DNA from: Melanocharis versteri
Lineage: Eukaryota > Chordata > Aves > Passeriformes > Melanocharitidae
Length of the DNA: 64,000 nt
Assembly: GCA_013397845.1 (NCBI GenBank)
Contig: VZTG01005248.1
Coordinates: 743,028-807,027 of the forward strand
Direction of reading: 5' to 3'
Of this stretch, positions 40,501 through 52,200 are shown piece by piece. The notes beneath the pieces are model-generated. The model saw only the letters and a program-made list of their open reading frames with translations, was not told the DNA's origin and ran no database searches. How positions within the stretch are numbered: the stretch's first letter is position 1; each line of letters begins with the position of its first letter. A program made the position numbers and the translations under genes.

Positions 40501-41392
40501 AAAATTAAATAAAGCAAATGCTGTATCATACTTGCATGCAAGGCAAAGCAGAGTTGCTGGCTTTTTAAATTTTATTATAGTGATTTATAATCCAAAGTGG
40601 AACCAAGATCAAGCCCCTATGCCCTAAAACATAAACACAAGAAAAACAGCAAACACTTTGCTTTCTATGTCCTTTGAAAAATGATGCTTAAGATTTTCTG
40701 CTTTTTATTTTTTTGTCTTTTTTTCTAATCAGTAAACAGAGACAAATTTAAATCTAACACCTAAAAATAGCATCCAGTGTTGTTGCCAAGCTCTGAGCTC
40801 CCGTTTTGTGTAAAGTTGTTTTCCGAAAGACTGGTGACAGGGCCCCCATGAAGACCCTCTCCCCCAGCACCATGAAGCTCCCAAAGCCCTGTACTCCATA
40901 TGCCAAGTAGATAATATTCTCACTGCTTTGGTCTTCTTCTGTAGCCTACAGAAATCCTCTTTCTCGAGCTGATTTTGATTTAGTTAAAAAAATTCACTGT
41001 GTTCTGATCTTAGCAGAAAGAGTTCTTGTAAAAAAAATAATGATCTGTCCACATGCACTCACCTTGGTCTTTCTATCACAAAGGGCTGAGCGAGGGGGTC
41101 TAAGAAACCAGGCAGCCACACCTGCCCCACCTAAAAGCAAAATCCGTACCAGGTAGACAGCATCGTTAAAGGAAAAACCAGGGATTTTCCCTTAGCGATT
41201 CAAAGGCAATTCATACAGCAATTAAAGTATCAAGTTCAGATGTGCTCACAATTCATGTGGTTATAAAAGCAAAAGTATCCATATGCATAAACAAATAAAT
41301 AAACTGTGGACGGGGTAAAACGTTTAGCTCGAGTCAAGCCTTTCCCCAGGGATGAGGGAGCCACAGCGGTCTCTGCTCCCCGCACAGCCGCC
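37561..41392. other. Intronic, no gene recognised; unexplained 157-codon frame
   Basis: A plus-strand frame of 157 codons (39,597-40,070) is hydrophilic and rich in S, E, D and Q. It is preceded by a 92-codon plus frame (39,159-39,437) and a 108-codon minus frame (38,973-39,299). I recognise no family, and no Kozak context, splice structure or poly-A signal stands out. It is probably chance or a decayed retrocopy. Confidence 0.5.
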
Positions 41393-41508
41393 AGCTAGGC
41401 AGGGATCACCTAGGCAGGGATCAGCTAGGCAGGGATCAGCCCGGCAGGGATCAGCCCGGCAGGGATCAGCTAGGCAGGGATCAGCTCGGCAGGGATCAGC
41501 TCGGCAGG
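41393..41508. repeat. 15-bp minisatellite, nearly 8 copies
   Basis: The unit AGCTAGGCAGGGATC and its variants AGCCCGGCAGGGATC and AGCTCGGCAGGGATC start at 41,393, 41,408, 41,423, 41,438, 41,453, 41,468, 41,483 and 41,498. The last unit is truncated after 11 bases. As 15 is a multiple of 3, the minus-strand frame 41,518-41,324 reads a pentapeptide repeat, ADPC followed by R or L. Flanking DNA is CpG-richer than average. This is simple-repeat expansion rather than a gene. Confidence 0.95.
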
Positions 41509-43608
41509 TGTGATACACACCGGCTTAAGGTGTGCGGAGACCCCGACGTCATGGGTATCTCCCACCCTCTCCTGGCTGTCTCCACAACCAGCAATTACCT
41601 GCAGATGGGCCCAAATGTAAGCAAGAGCCCGATGGGGACAAACATCTCAATTCTGACAAGAGTCCCAGCCCAGGTTACGGCCACCCTGTATCAGCTGCAG
41701 CACAGGGAGGAGAGCAAACGCTGCTCGGCACAGCTCTCCTGCCTGCTCTTATGTTGACAACCTGCAGGCTAAAATGCTGCCAACAAATACAAATAAAGAT
41801 GTAAAAATACATTCGCTGCACCTGGTTCTTCATTCTTCTCTGAAATATATGACTAAGCTTTGCTCTGACACGAGTGGGAAGGCCATATAGCTACTATTTG
41901 TGTACTGAAATGGGCATTAAAACATATCCAAAACAGCCCAGCTAGAGAGATGAGCAAAGAGAATAACAAAAAGCTGTATGGGGTACCCCTCAGATCTTCA
42001 AACAGCAGCTACCAGAAGCAGCTATTTGGGGACAACAATGTTTCTATACCCAAAGTTTTGTAAAGAAGTTTTAAAAAATGATGTAAACACAGTAAAATTT
42101 TTGCAGAAAAAATACAAAGCTCAAAGCACCCGAGAACATTGCAGACAGTTGCCACCCCTGCAATTTGCCTTTTCCCTAGAAATGGTTTGACCATAAATGC
42201 ACCCATATACATTGGGATGCTTTCATTTACACCCCCCTGGGCAAGTCATGCACATCTGGAGAAATCACCTTCACAGTACATTACAAGACCAGGAGCAGTC
42301 CTCATAGGATGGAAAGACAGATGGCTAAGATGAAGCATGACAAGGAAATATAAAATCACAACAAGAAGGGAAACAAAAAAAATAAATAATCCCTGTCCCT
42401 CACAATGTAAAAACTAAAGATCACCCAGTGAGATGATCAGGCAACATGTTTTAACAGAGAACAATTTCTGCAAGTGTGTCCCCATCTGAATGGTGATCAG
42501 GCACTGGGGAAAGCAGAAACTTCAGAGGGATTAAACAAATTGAGAGATGAGGGGGCCATAGACTGTGGCATTGACTTGCCCCACATGAGTCAACACCATG
42601 ATCGGGGGAAACCTGTAGCCCCAAAAGCCCTCAAACATCTGCCTGCTGCGAGCTGGAACAGCGCAAGAAGGGAAGGATCAGTCTGTACTTGTCCTGTTTC
42701 TCATACACTCTCCTTGGTATCTGTTACTAGGCAGGTCAAGAGTGGGGATATCAGCTTGGACATCCCTTTGGCCTCATAGCACTTAGCAGGTCTGAGAGGT
42801 GATGCTTATTGCACTAAAGAAAACAAGGCACCACAGACATACCTAACATACATCCATACACAGTGCTGCCACATAACACAGCAGTGTTAGCCCTGGACCT
42901 GGTGCAATTTTTGGCAGGTGCAGCAGCACCCTGCCGAGCTGGCTCGCCTGCAGGGACACATCTGGCCACACCAGGGTGGACGAAGCAAAGGGAACCATTC
43001 CCGCCCAGCCAGGCTCTGCCATTTAACCTGCAGGGCAGGGAAGCATACCTGTCTTGCTTAATGAGCCTCTGTAAATATTAACAGAGCAGATCTCTAAATT
43101 ACTTAAACATGCAAAGCAGTGGTTAAAATCACCCAGACTCTTTTCTGCTGTCTGTACGGCAGTTGGGCTCATTGATCTCACACATCAATAAAAGGGCCAC
43201 TTAGGTTAACTGGAGGATATATCTTAATTACCTATATGCCTGGAACTGACCAGGCAGCCCAGCCAAGTCCCAGCACCGGTGGCCTCCTAGCTCTAAAATG
43301 AGCCATGCCAGGAGATCCTCTTACACTGTTTACCTGCCTCTCCTCCAGCCTCGCTTCCCCCGAAACAGAAGGAAGTCAGTGTACTTTTTGACTAACAAAC
43401 TCACCCAAAGAGGGTGTGTTGTATCTCACAGAAATTGTAACTCACAGAGCAGGATACACCCAAAAAACGTCTCCAGCAAGCACCAGCTTTTCCCAGAGGC
43501 TTGTTTTGTGCGTATTATAAAGACCACGCTTTCATGAGACTTGTTCCTGTTTGCAGAGATCAGTGTGAGGGAGCCCTGGGGCTCCTTGCCGCCCACGGCC
43601 ACCATCCC

Positions 43609-43642
43609 GGCTGCTCCCACGGCTGCTCCCACGGCTGCTCCC
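43609..43642. repeat. 12-bp tandem repeat, just under 3 copies
   Basis: GGCTGCTCCCAC repeats at 43,609 and 43,621 with a truncated third copy from 43,633. It is flanked on both sides by CCACCATCCC, suggesting replication slippage between short direct repeats. Confidence 0.85.
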
Positions 43643-44882
43643 GGCCACCATCCCAGCTCTGCACCCACAAGAGCTCTCATCTGCAGATCAAACAAGGTTC
43701 TCCTCCCAGACATTCACAGCTGGGTCTACCTTCCAGTTCCCTTTTTCTGGAGGTTTTTCTCATGCAGGAGAAAAGCATCCCTGACTGGATTCCTTCTGAT
43801 CAACCCCAGGGCAAGGGACAGAGTAATCCCGGTGTCCATCTGGCCACCTTCTCCCTGCCTCCACCTGGCTCCTCCCAGGCCATTAAGCCAAAGACCTGTG
43901 ATTTTATGCCACAAGAGAGGTGGAGATCCCAGCATGTGGTGAACATCTTTAACACGCAAATGCCCAAGAGAAGAATAAGAGGGAGAATGTTGTAAAATCA
44001 AAACACAGTCCAAGAGACAGCAAAGCAGTGCCTTTCCTCATTGCACTGCACAAGCCTGGCTTCAGGGAAGCAGTTGCCACACTTAAAACCAAAATGCTGA
44101 ATAATTACAGGCTGCTTAGCCCAGCACAGCCTATCGTGCAAAGTCTTCTGTATAGGTTTCCACACCAATGAGTGATTTGAGCGATTTTGGTCAATTTTAA
44201 TGATAGGGACAGCAAAAAGGGAACCCGTGCAAGCATACAAGTTTAGTCTCAGCAGCTGCCCTGCAGTAATGTGGTTGTCCTTGCCCAGAGTCCCTGGGCA
44301 GTTAGGTGTCAGTCACACACAGTCACTTTTTCCTCTGACTGTGGCTGACAGGGACTTCATGGGCCTCCTCCAATGGCTCCAAAGAGCGGCAAACCAAAGG
44401 CACATAATGATTTACCAACCGTGACAGCCCATTTCCCAACTCTGAGCATTTTTATACAAACCATTGCAGGAGCCTGACTCTCATGAGTCACCCTGTTTAG
44501 TTTGACTCCTCTCCTCTGCTCCTCAAGGAACACAAGCCAGCACAGGCCAAATCCTACCCAGTTGATACTGGCTCATGAAATCAATTACAGGAAGCTGCTT
44601 CTCAGATTGCAGGGCCCTTGTGTGCAGCCAACAAGCCAGTGAAGGAGTGCATGCGGATACATCCTGCACACACCACTTGGCTCCATCCAGTTTTTTTTCC
44701 ACTCTCTGTCTTTTCTAAACCCATGGATTTCCAGCCCCATGGTTTGGAGGAAACAAAGCAGGGGGGAAAAAGAGAAAGAGTGTGGACAAAACTCAAGGTA
44801 GCCTGAAATCCCAGCAGCTTCCCCAGAACCACCTCTCTCCAATTGGTGTGGCTGCACCCATATTTGCAAAGATGGAGGCCTT

Positions 44883-44896
44883 NNNNNNNNNNNNNN
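44883..44896. other. Assembly gap (14 N)
   Basis: Fourteen N interrupt the sequence between GGAGGCCTT and TTTTTGAAG. The T-run on the right suggests a homopolymer or low-complexity break. Frames crossing it are unreliable. Confidence 0.97.
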
Positions 44897-46088
44897 TTTT
44901 TGAAGTGTAACCACAGTTACCAGAGCAATCCTCTGAAGCCAGCAAAGTTTCCTAAAGTGTGAGAGAGGCCAGAGACCAGCCCTTTCTCTTCCCCTTCTTT
45001 GTTCGGATCAGGAATTTGCAATCCAAATCCCAGCCACACCAGAGCAGGCAATGAGCCTAGCTGCTGTAAAAAGCATCTTAGAGAGCTCATGAGGCTGTGT
45101 GCCAAGGAGCTGCTGCAAGACAAGGTGAACTGAGCTAGAAAAAAACCTATATGTATATAATACCATTAAGATAGCAAATAAAAAACCTGTCCTGCAGTGC
45201 AAAGGAATGTGATAGTTACCGAGTGCGCCCCTATAGCTGCAAAGAGTCCTTGAAATATTAACAGGGTTATCAGCATTCACTTATCGGTTACAGTAGTGCC
45301 TAGATAATTCAAAGGACTGAGCCAGAGCTCATAAATATGTACACTTTCTCAATGCAAAACTCTTATTATCAGAGAATTTGTTACCTTTTTTAACTGAAAT
45401 TTGTTAATCTTTTAAATTAACAAACTTAGAAAGGCAGCAATCTACAGGGAAAATATATTCAGTTGTTTATTTTCGCATCCATTTATTACTATTTTTTCAT
45501 GTGCTCTGTGTGTTTTCAAGACAGGTGTTTTTAAACATGTTTATTGAGGTTTTGATGTTACTACAATGCAGCTGCACTTTGCATCACAAAATCTGTGGTA
45601 GGTTCAAGCTGTAGAATTTCTAGGTGGCAGAAATTCACACAAATGAAAGCTGGGAGCTTTGTACCCACAGAAGAAAGTGGTGAGTGCTGACAATCTTGCC
45701 TACATGGATTAGGTGCTGGGTATTGCACACAGAGCACTGGAACAAATCCTTCCCTTGATATGAGTTCATGTGGTCACACAGGTCTGAGGGAGGGACAGTA
45801 CAACATTTTCATAACTTCAAAGGACTTTCTAGAAACTTTCGACCTTCCAGAGGGATATAATGCAAGCATGGGCAAAATTATACAATATCTCCTTCAAGAA
45901 AAAGCAGCAGAGAAACCACCAAGCCAGTAGCAGAGCATAAACTGCTAAATTACTGCCTCCTCTTTAACGACATCCCTATGTCTGTCCAACCATGTGTTGA
46001 ACTGCTCCAGCACAAGGCAATAGAAATCCCACTAAAACAAAACCCAACAAAGACTGACTACCACAGCTCCTCTCCACCTCTGCGCTGG

Positions 46089-46295
46089 AACTCATCTCAT
46101 ACTGCATTGAACTGTTTCCTCACGCCAAGTAAGAACTTTTTTTGTCTGTTTTTCATTGCTAGCTTGGCTTTTTGTCAACTCTCATCCTCCCTTGCATTAT
46201 CTTCTACTCATTCGATGAGCTCAGCTGTTTCTTCATGCTAAGTCAGAAGCTTGTTTTGTTGGGTTTATTTATTGCAGATTGGCTTTTTAGAAACT
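46089..46295. repeat. Diverged tandem duplication, period about 113-115 bp
   Basis: Two adjacent copies share ordered blocks. CTGTTTCCTCACGCCAAGTAAGAACTT (46,112 on) pairs with CTGTTTCTTCATGCTAAGTCAGAAGCTT (46,225 on). GCTTGGCTTTTTG (46,162 on) pairs with GATTGGCTTTTTAG (46,277 on). The offsets are 113 and 115 bases. Many substitutions and small indels separate the copies, so the duplication is old. No known repeat family was recognised. Confidence 0.7.
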
Positions 46296-49200
46296 TGGTG
46301 CATGGAAACAGCCCAGCACAAGGTCATACAGGTGATGGGAAGCAAAGGGCTGTAACAGCCAGAAGCAAGATTGGTTCAGATTTGCTGCAACTTGCATCCT
46401 GTGACACTTGTGAATAACTTCCAGGCCCATTCATGTATCTGCTGAACCACGTTACCATGTGGATTCTTTACCTTCTTTTGATACCAAGTTTAGGAGAAGA
46501 TAGCAATGCTGTTGCTGACACACAGCAAATTACACAAGCTCAGGCAGTTCAAAGGGCTAATTGCTCTTACAATTTATTAATATGCATGTTTAATTTCTGC
46601 AGCAAGAAGAGAACAGGAAATAATTTTTCCACCAGCAAGTTCAATTTTCTAGTTAAGGAAGGTTCTCAAGGAAATGTGTTGTATATACATAATACTACTT
46701 AAAACTATGAAGCTTATCAATTTATCAAGCTTTATCTTAAATCCAGCTACACTTCTTTGGATCCCTTCACAGAGAGGTTTATCCCAGAAATTTGCTTCCC
46801 TGAAGGTTTCAAACTGCCTTCTAACATGCCACGTAAATTTATTATGTTCACTTACCCATTTTTTTTCTGTAAACTGCCCTGCTCCTGTACTTCAGGGATG
46901 TAGGTAGCAGTCATAGTCTTCTTTGGTTTTTATTTTGCAATAAGTTGGATGCAATCTTCTAGCATAAATGATACCTCCAGTAAAATGAATTCTCTGTTCC
47001 CCAATTTGTCCTCTTTACAGTATATATTAACTTTTCTTGACTAGGAACAATCAGAATTTGAGAGAGATGAGATATTTGCAGCGCCTTGTACAACAGCATC
47101 TAATACTTCACTCTATATAATAAACCCATCTCATTATTAACCCCTGTGGTGGAAGGCCCATGCCCCACTGCATTTTTCAGCTGGTCTGATGCTTCCATCT
47201 TTCTGAACCAACCCAAACATATAGACAGTGGGCAGGCAGGAAAATTAAGTCACCCAAATAGTGTAATTTCAGAAAATGGAGTCATTTTCCATCCCAGTAT
47301 TTGACAAGCACTTTAAGTACTATGTAAGTTGATGGAGGGCCCATCTCCAGAGAGAAGGCAGTGTGACCCTGGCATATCACACCCAGGCAACAATATATTG
47401 CTTTCTTCAGGGAAGCAGCAGCATTTCCTCCAAACAAGCAGCAACACGTGACCCAACCAAGGGAGGCAAGAGGTGCTGAAATGCCATCACATGGAAGCTA
47501 ACCTGTTCCAAGAGATTCTGTGACTCATAAATTATCATAGAGAAAATTAAATGCTACAAAAGACCTAAGAACAGAAATGGAAAATAAATTAATCAAGATA
47601 TCTAATAAGGAACAGAAACAGTGGTGCTTTCCAACTGTTGGATTATTAACGATTGTGCTTTCCTAAAGGGATTATATTACCCTGAAGTTCTAATGGATCA
47701 GCTTCTCATTTGCTCGAGGACCAGCTCTCAGCTGCAAGTTCAACCTCTCAGCCCACGACCTGACCATCTCTGCAAGGTGCCTACACCCGTGGGCCCCTCC
47801 CACTGCATCATGAGGATGGAGCCAGGTTCAACAGTAAAAAACCCACCCCCAGGACAAACCACCAGCTAATTACCTGCTGACTGCCACAAGTGGGATGCAG
47901 GAAGGGATGACACAGATCAGAAAACTAGTCAGAACCTTGGTTTTGATAATCATGGTAGAATAAAAGGGAAAAGAATGGCAAAAAGAAAAAAAAGCACTGG
48001 AAATGCAAATACATGGCTCTGAAATCATCAGACTGAGCTCTCTGTTGAGTGCATGGACAGATTCAGTGACCCTCAGGGAATCTTACCTTCTGAATGAGCC
48101 AAGAATACGCCTTGCTGGGTATTAGGCAATGTCATGTAATATGACTACAGCAGTAAACACAAAGGCTCTACAGTGCAAAGAACAACACTGGGAATTTCAC
48201 AACTGCTGAAATCTCAGCCTGATTTCTCTAAAATTCAGTTTCATCACAGGAACAAAATTTAATTAGGGTTTTCTTATCATTAGTCACTTATATAAGTTCA
48301 TTGAAATACCTGAAAATACACAATATCCAAATTTTATGCAGCACTAAGCCATCCTACATGAGATGTGTAGACTGTGAGTAAAGTTGTTTGCCCCATGGGA
48401 TGCTTTCCAGTCTGAGAAAGCTTTCAAACTGGCCATCAAAGTTGCCACTTTACTTTCCCTTTAGGCCTTGAAAAGAGCAATGGAATCTTCTAACGACTAC
48501 AGACTGATCAAAGAGGCTCAGAGCAAAAACCCAGGGAGTCACTGACACAACCTCAGAGCAGGAGAAACTCTCCTGGAGGACTTGCTGCAGGGGGAAAAAA
48601 GGGATGGATGTTTAACTGCCAGAAGTGGTGTGAAGAATTTTATCTGATCATCTCAGCATCTCAGCTTCAGTGCAGTCTGATGCCGGCTGGCTGAGATAAA
48701 GGAGTGAATCAGTCATCTCAGCTTAGGAAATCCCCACCACCCGGCAAAGGACATATTTTAAAAGCAGATCGTACAAAAGTTCATAAAACTCAGTCATACA
48801 AAACAAGCGTGTTCACTGCATAGAAAAGAAAAAATGTTCTTGTCTCTCAGTTCTCACCTGAGTTTATTGCCATTAATTAGTCATGTCCATCAATGCTGTT
48901 AGTAGTAAATAGGAATTTCTTAGTTTAAAGCCTCTTAAAGTTGAATAAAGTCCCAGACACTGTTATTAGCTGAGCCATAGGGTAGCTGAGGCACAAAGTC
49001 AATAAAAGCAACTGCACCTTCTCACAAGGGATAGGAAAAAAATACAGTCAACATCAATATCCAGACTGGGCCACACAGGTGTTGCTCCCACAGACTGCAA
49101 AGACAACAAGCACTGACATTCAGTGTGCAGCACGCCCTGCAACCTGGAGCTGGACACAGACGTCCCGTGACTGCTTGTGCCAGTGACCCCTGTGGGACTG

Positions 49201-52200
49201 TCTGCGCCTTATGCTGGGGCTCCCTGGGCTCTGCACAAGGAGAGGGGCAAAGGATTGTGTCTGCAAAACCTCTGGAAACTGCAACCAGCAGCCATCACCG
49301 CTGGTGTCAACCCCAGAACTGCCAGTGGAAGTGCAAGGGCTGCGTGGGCAATGCACTGGTTCACCAGGCACATCTCACGGGGCATCCCTGGAAGGGATGG
49401 ACCCTGCCCCTCACCCTGCACCAACACACCCTCCTAATATATTGCGAGTGCCAGCACAGCGGTCAGAAGAGGGTGCGGAGTGGAATGGAAATCCGCCCTG
49501 CCTCCCCAAATGCAAGAGGGAAGGCGGTGAGAAAGGAGGCTGCCACACCATCAGCAAGCCCCGTGCCCGGTGGGCAGCTGCCAGCCAGCTCCTGGCACCT
49601 GCTGCAGACACCATGGGCCAGGCCCAGGACGTCCCCAGCACTGCCATCTGTTATCTGACAGGCCAGTCACTCAGTCGATGCCTGCTGGTTATCCTCATTA
49701 TTTACAGCAGGTATCACAAAAGCAGCCCAACGAGGTCTCTGCTGTGCATGGCCCTGTACAAACTTGCAGCAAGCGAACTCCAGAGAAGCAGCACCTTGCT
49801 GCACAACAGAATAGGGCAAACAGATCCAGTGAGTGCAAAGGGAAAAAGGAGAAAAAAATATGGAAGAAGGAAAGAGGAACACCAGCATGCATTGTGTAAC
49901 AAGCTTTCAGCATCTACCAGGTCCCACAACATACTCAGGGTTCCCACTCTGCATGACCAATGCAAACAACCAGTGCCTGCTGTCAGCAGCTTGGTCTACA
50001 AACCCAGGTGTCAGACTGCCAAACTCAGTGCAGAATAATGTCAGGTAGCTGAGTAAGTGGTACCTAAAAGTTAATCTGTCCTACCTATCGATGAAAAACA
50101 CTCAGAGAAATTTACCCACATCACTCTAACTTGTACCAACTCCTTTTGCAAACACCCTGCAAAACTAACCAGAAGGCACCAGCAGGTTCATGATCTTGAG
50201 AAACTGAAGGTAAGATGGGATTTAAACTAGCAGGCAATTATCTGCCAGATGGAGAGCTCATCATGCAGAGCACATCGCTAAATTACACTGTGTCAGTAAA
50301 AGGAGGCCAACATCAGAAATACACCCCGTGAGAAGGGAAACTGAGTCAGCCGATGGGATAGTTCAACCCAGCCATTGCTGCCAAGAGACCTTTACCACAT
50401 GTGTAGGGCAGCGCTGGCTGTCTATAGCATCAGCAAGCACACTGCAGGAAAAGCCACTGCATCCAAGTGACGAGCAGCAACACGTCGATAATTACTAGCA
50501 AGTCTATCATCATGGCAAACTGCAGGGAGAAAGAGGATTAAACGGTAGGCAAAGATGGTTGGACTCTGAATATTTAACAGGGTAATTTAAGTCTGAGCCC
50601 ATGAATTCTTCCGTAACTGACCCTTTAGCCCATCTGGGGGCTGCTCCACATAAAATCAGAATACATTTACAAATAGTTAAAGCCAGAAGGCAAACAAATC
50701 ATCTCTGATCAACAGGGAAGTACTCCATGGAAATTCCCGGGGTGCTTGTTTATTTTACCTTTGGGTTTCCAGGTGAGAAGAATTGAGTTCCTGGCTACGA
50801 CCAGAAGTGACCTAGTCCTGACATGGCCTGAATGGCTCGAGATCCTGCTTTTGTTATGGCCTAAACAGCCTCCAGCAGCTGAGGGTCAAAGCCAGACTGC
50901 CCACACTGCTGCTGAAGCAGAGGTGCCCATGCACATGAGCCAGAAGGCCTCCTCTCCTGCGCCCTCCAAGAGTGAGCGTGATCCTGTGGCTTATGGCACT
51001 TACCAAAGAGACGGGAAATGTGAGTCCCACAACAGCTTCTGAACCTTATTCGGCTCCTCTTTAATGTATAGCACAGTGAGAGCTCTTAGATCAAGGGCTG
51101 GAGCCCAGCCCATCTCTGCCCTCGCTGAGTGTCCTGATCGCTATGCTGAGTGAAGTGCCCAAGCTGTAGTGGGATGGTATTTCAAGTATTCCCACTTTAT
51201 AGGACACTTAACTGCCTAAAACAGAATACGACTGCAGGGAACAGGCACCTACAAGTGAAGTGCTGTAGCATTTGCTGGTTAGATCCAAGTCCTCTACTAG
51301 ACCTAAGGCGTGAAAGGTGCCAAATGCCCCTCCCTAGTCACGCTGAGTGGTGCCCAAAGTGTCTGGAGGCTGCTAAAACAAGCAATGCACTGGTGTGGGA
51401 CAGCTATTACATGATTTAAACTAAATGTACACAGCCAAATAAACTTTAAAAATAAAAATCACAGCTTGGATGTTTGAGGATCTCCTTTGGAAACAGAGCC
51501 AGCACAAAACCCACTGCGAGCACACAAATAAATGCGGGGCTGGGCTGGTTCCTGGAAAGTCCAAAAGTGCTATGACAGGAATTCAATGCAGTAAGCTCAG
51601 TGACTTGCTAGCATCAGTTTTGAATAGGATCAAGGAGCCTGATCTGTGGCTAGTGAAAGGAAAGAGCAAACCCAACCAATCCAGCAGATCTTTGTGCCCA
51701 TGATGTGTGCTCTGGTGGCATGGCAGCTACAGAAATCCACCTTGAGTACGTTAGTTTCCAAACCTAACAGCCCCCTGGGATTTAACAGCAAAGACAGACT
51801 GCAAGGTGCTGGCCATCACATCTTGGAAACTCAAGTCTAATGACATCATCCTTGCTTTGCCCCTTTTGGTGGGGTCCAGAACCTTTTGCTTCTTCCTGAA
51901 ACTGGGCCTAGCCCACAGGCTCCACGGCAGGCAGGAGATGCCATGTTGACAGTGGTTGTTAACGATGGATTCTTCTTTTGTCTCCTTCAAAAAGCACTGA
52001 AATATTTTGACCATATGCGTCATTTCCAAAAGTGCTGGAGACCTGATGGAATGTAGCATCTATAATGTGTCAGGCAATGGTGTTGAAAACAGATTACTTT
52101 CCTTTGTATGTGATAAACATAACATGTCTATGTTTATTATGTGGTCCCCTGAGGATTTATTACAGGTTTACTGTTCCATTTATTTGCTTTTTTTGTGCTT

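Larger units (their letters stand above)
41509..46088. other. Intronic, no gene recognised
   Basis: Average DNA. Just after the minisatellite, CGACGTCAT (41,545-41,553) differs by one base from a CRE site. Overlapping plus frames of 133-164 codons at 43,501-43,995 arise in a GC-rich stretch with a small 12-bp repeat and are not recognisable. A 14-base N gap lies at 44,883-44,896. Confidence 0.55.

Noticed and set aside
41324..41518. Pentapeptide-repeat protein (ADPCR/ADPCL)
   Set aside because: It differs from the A(D/N)LXX pattern of real pentapeptide-repeat proteins and is fully explained by the 15-bp tandem repeat.
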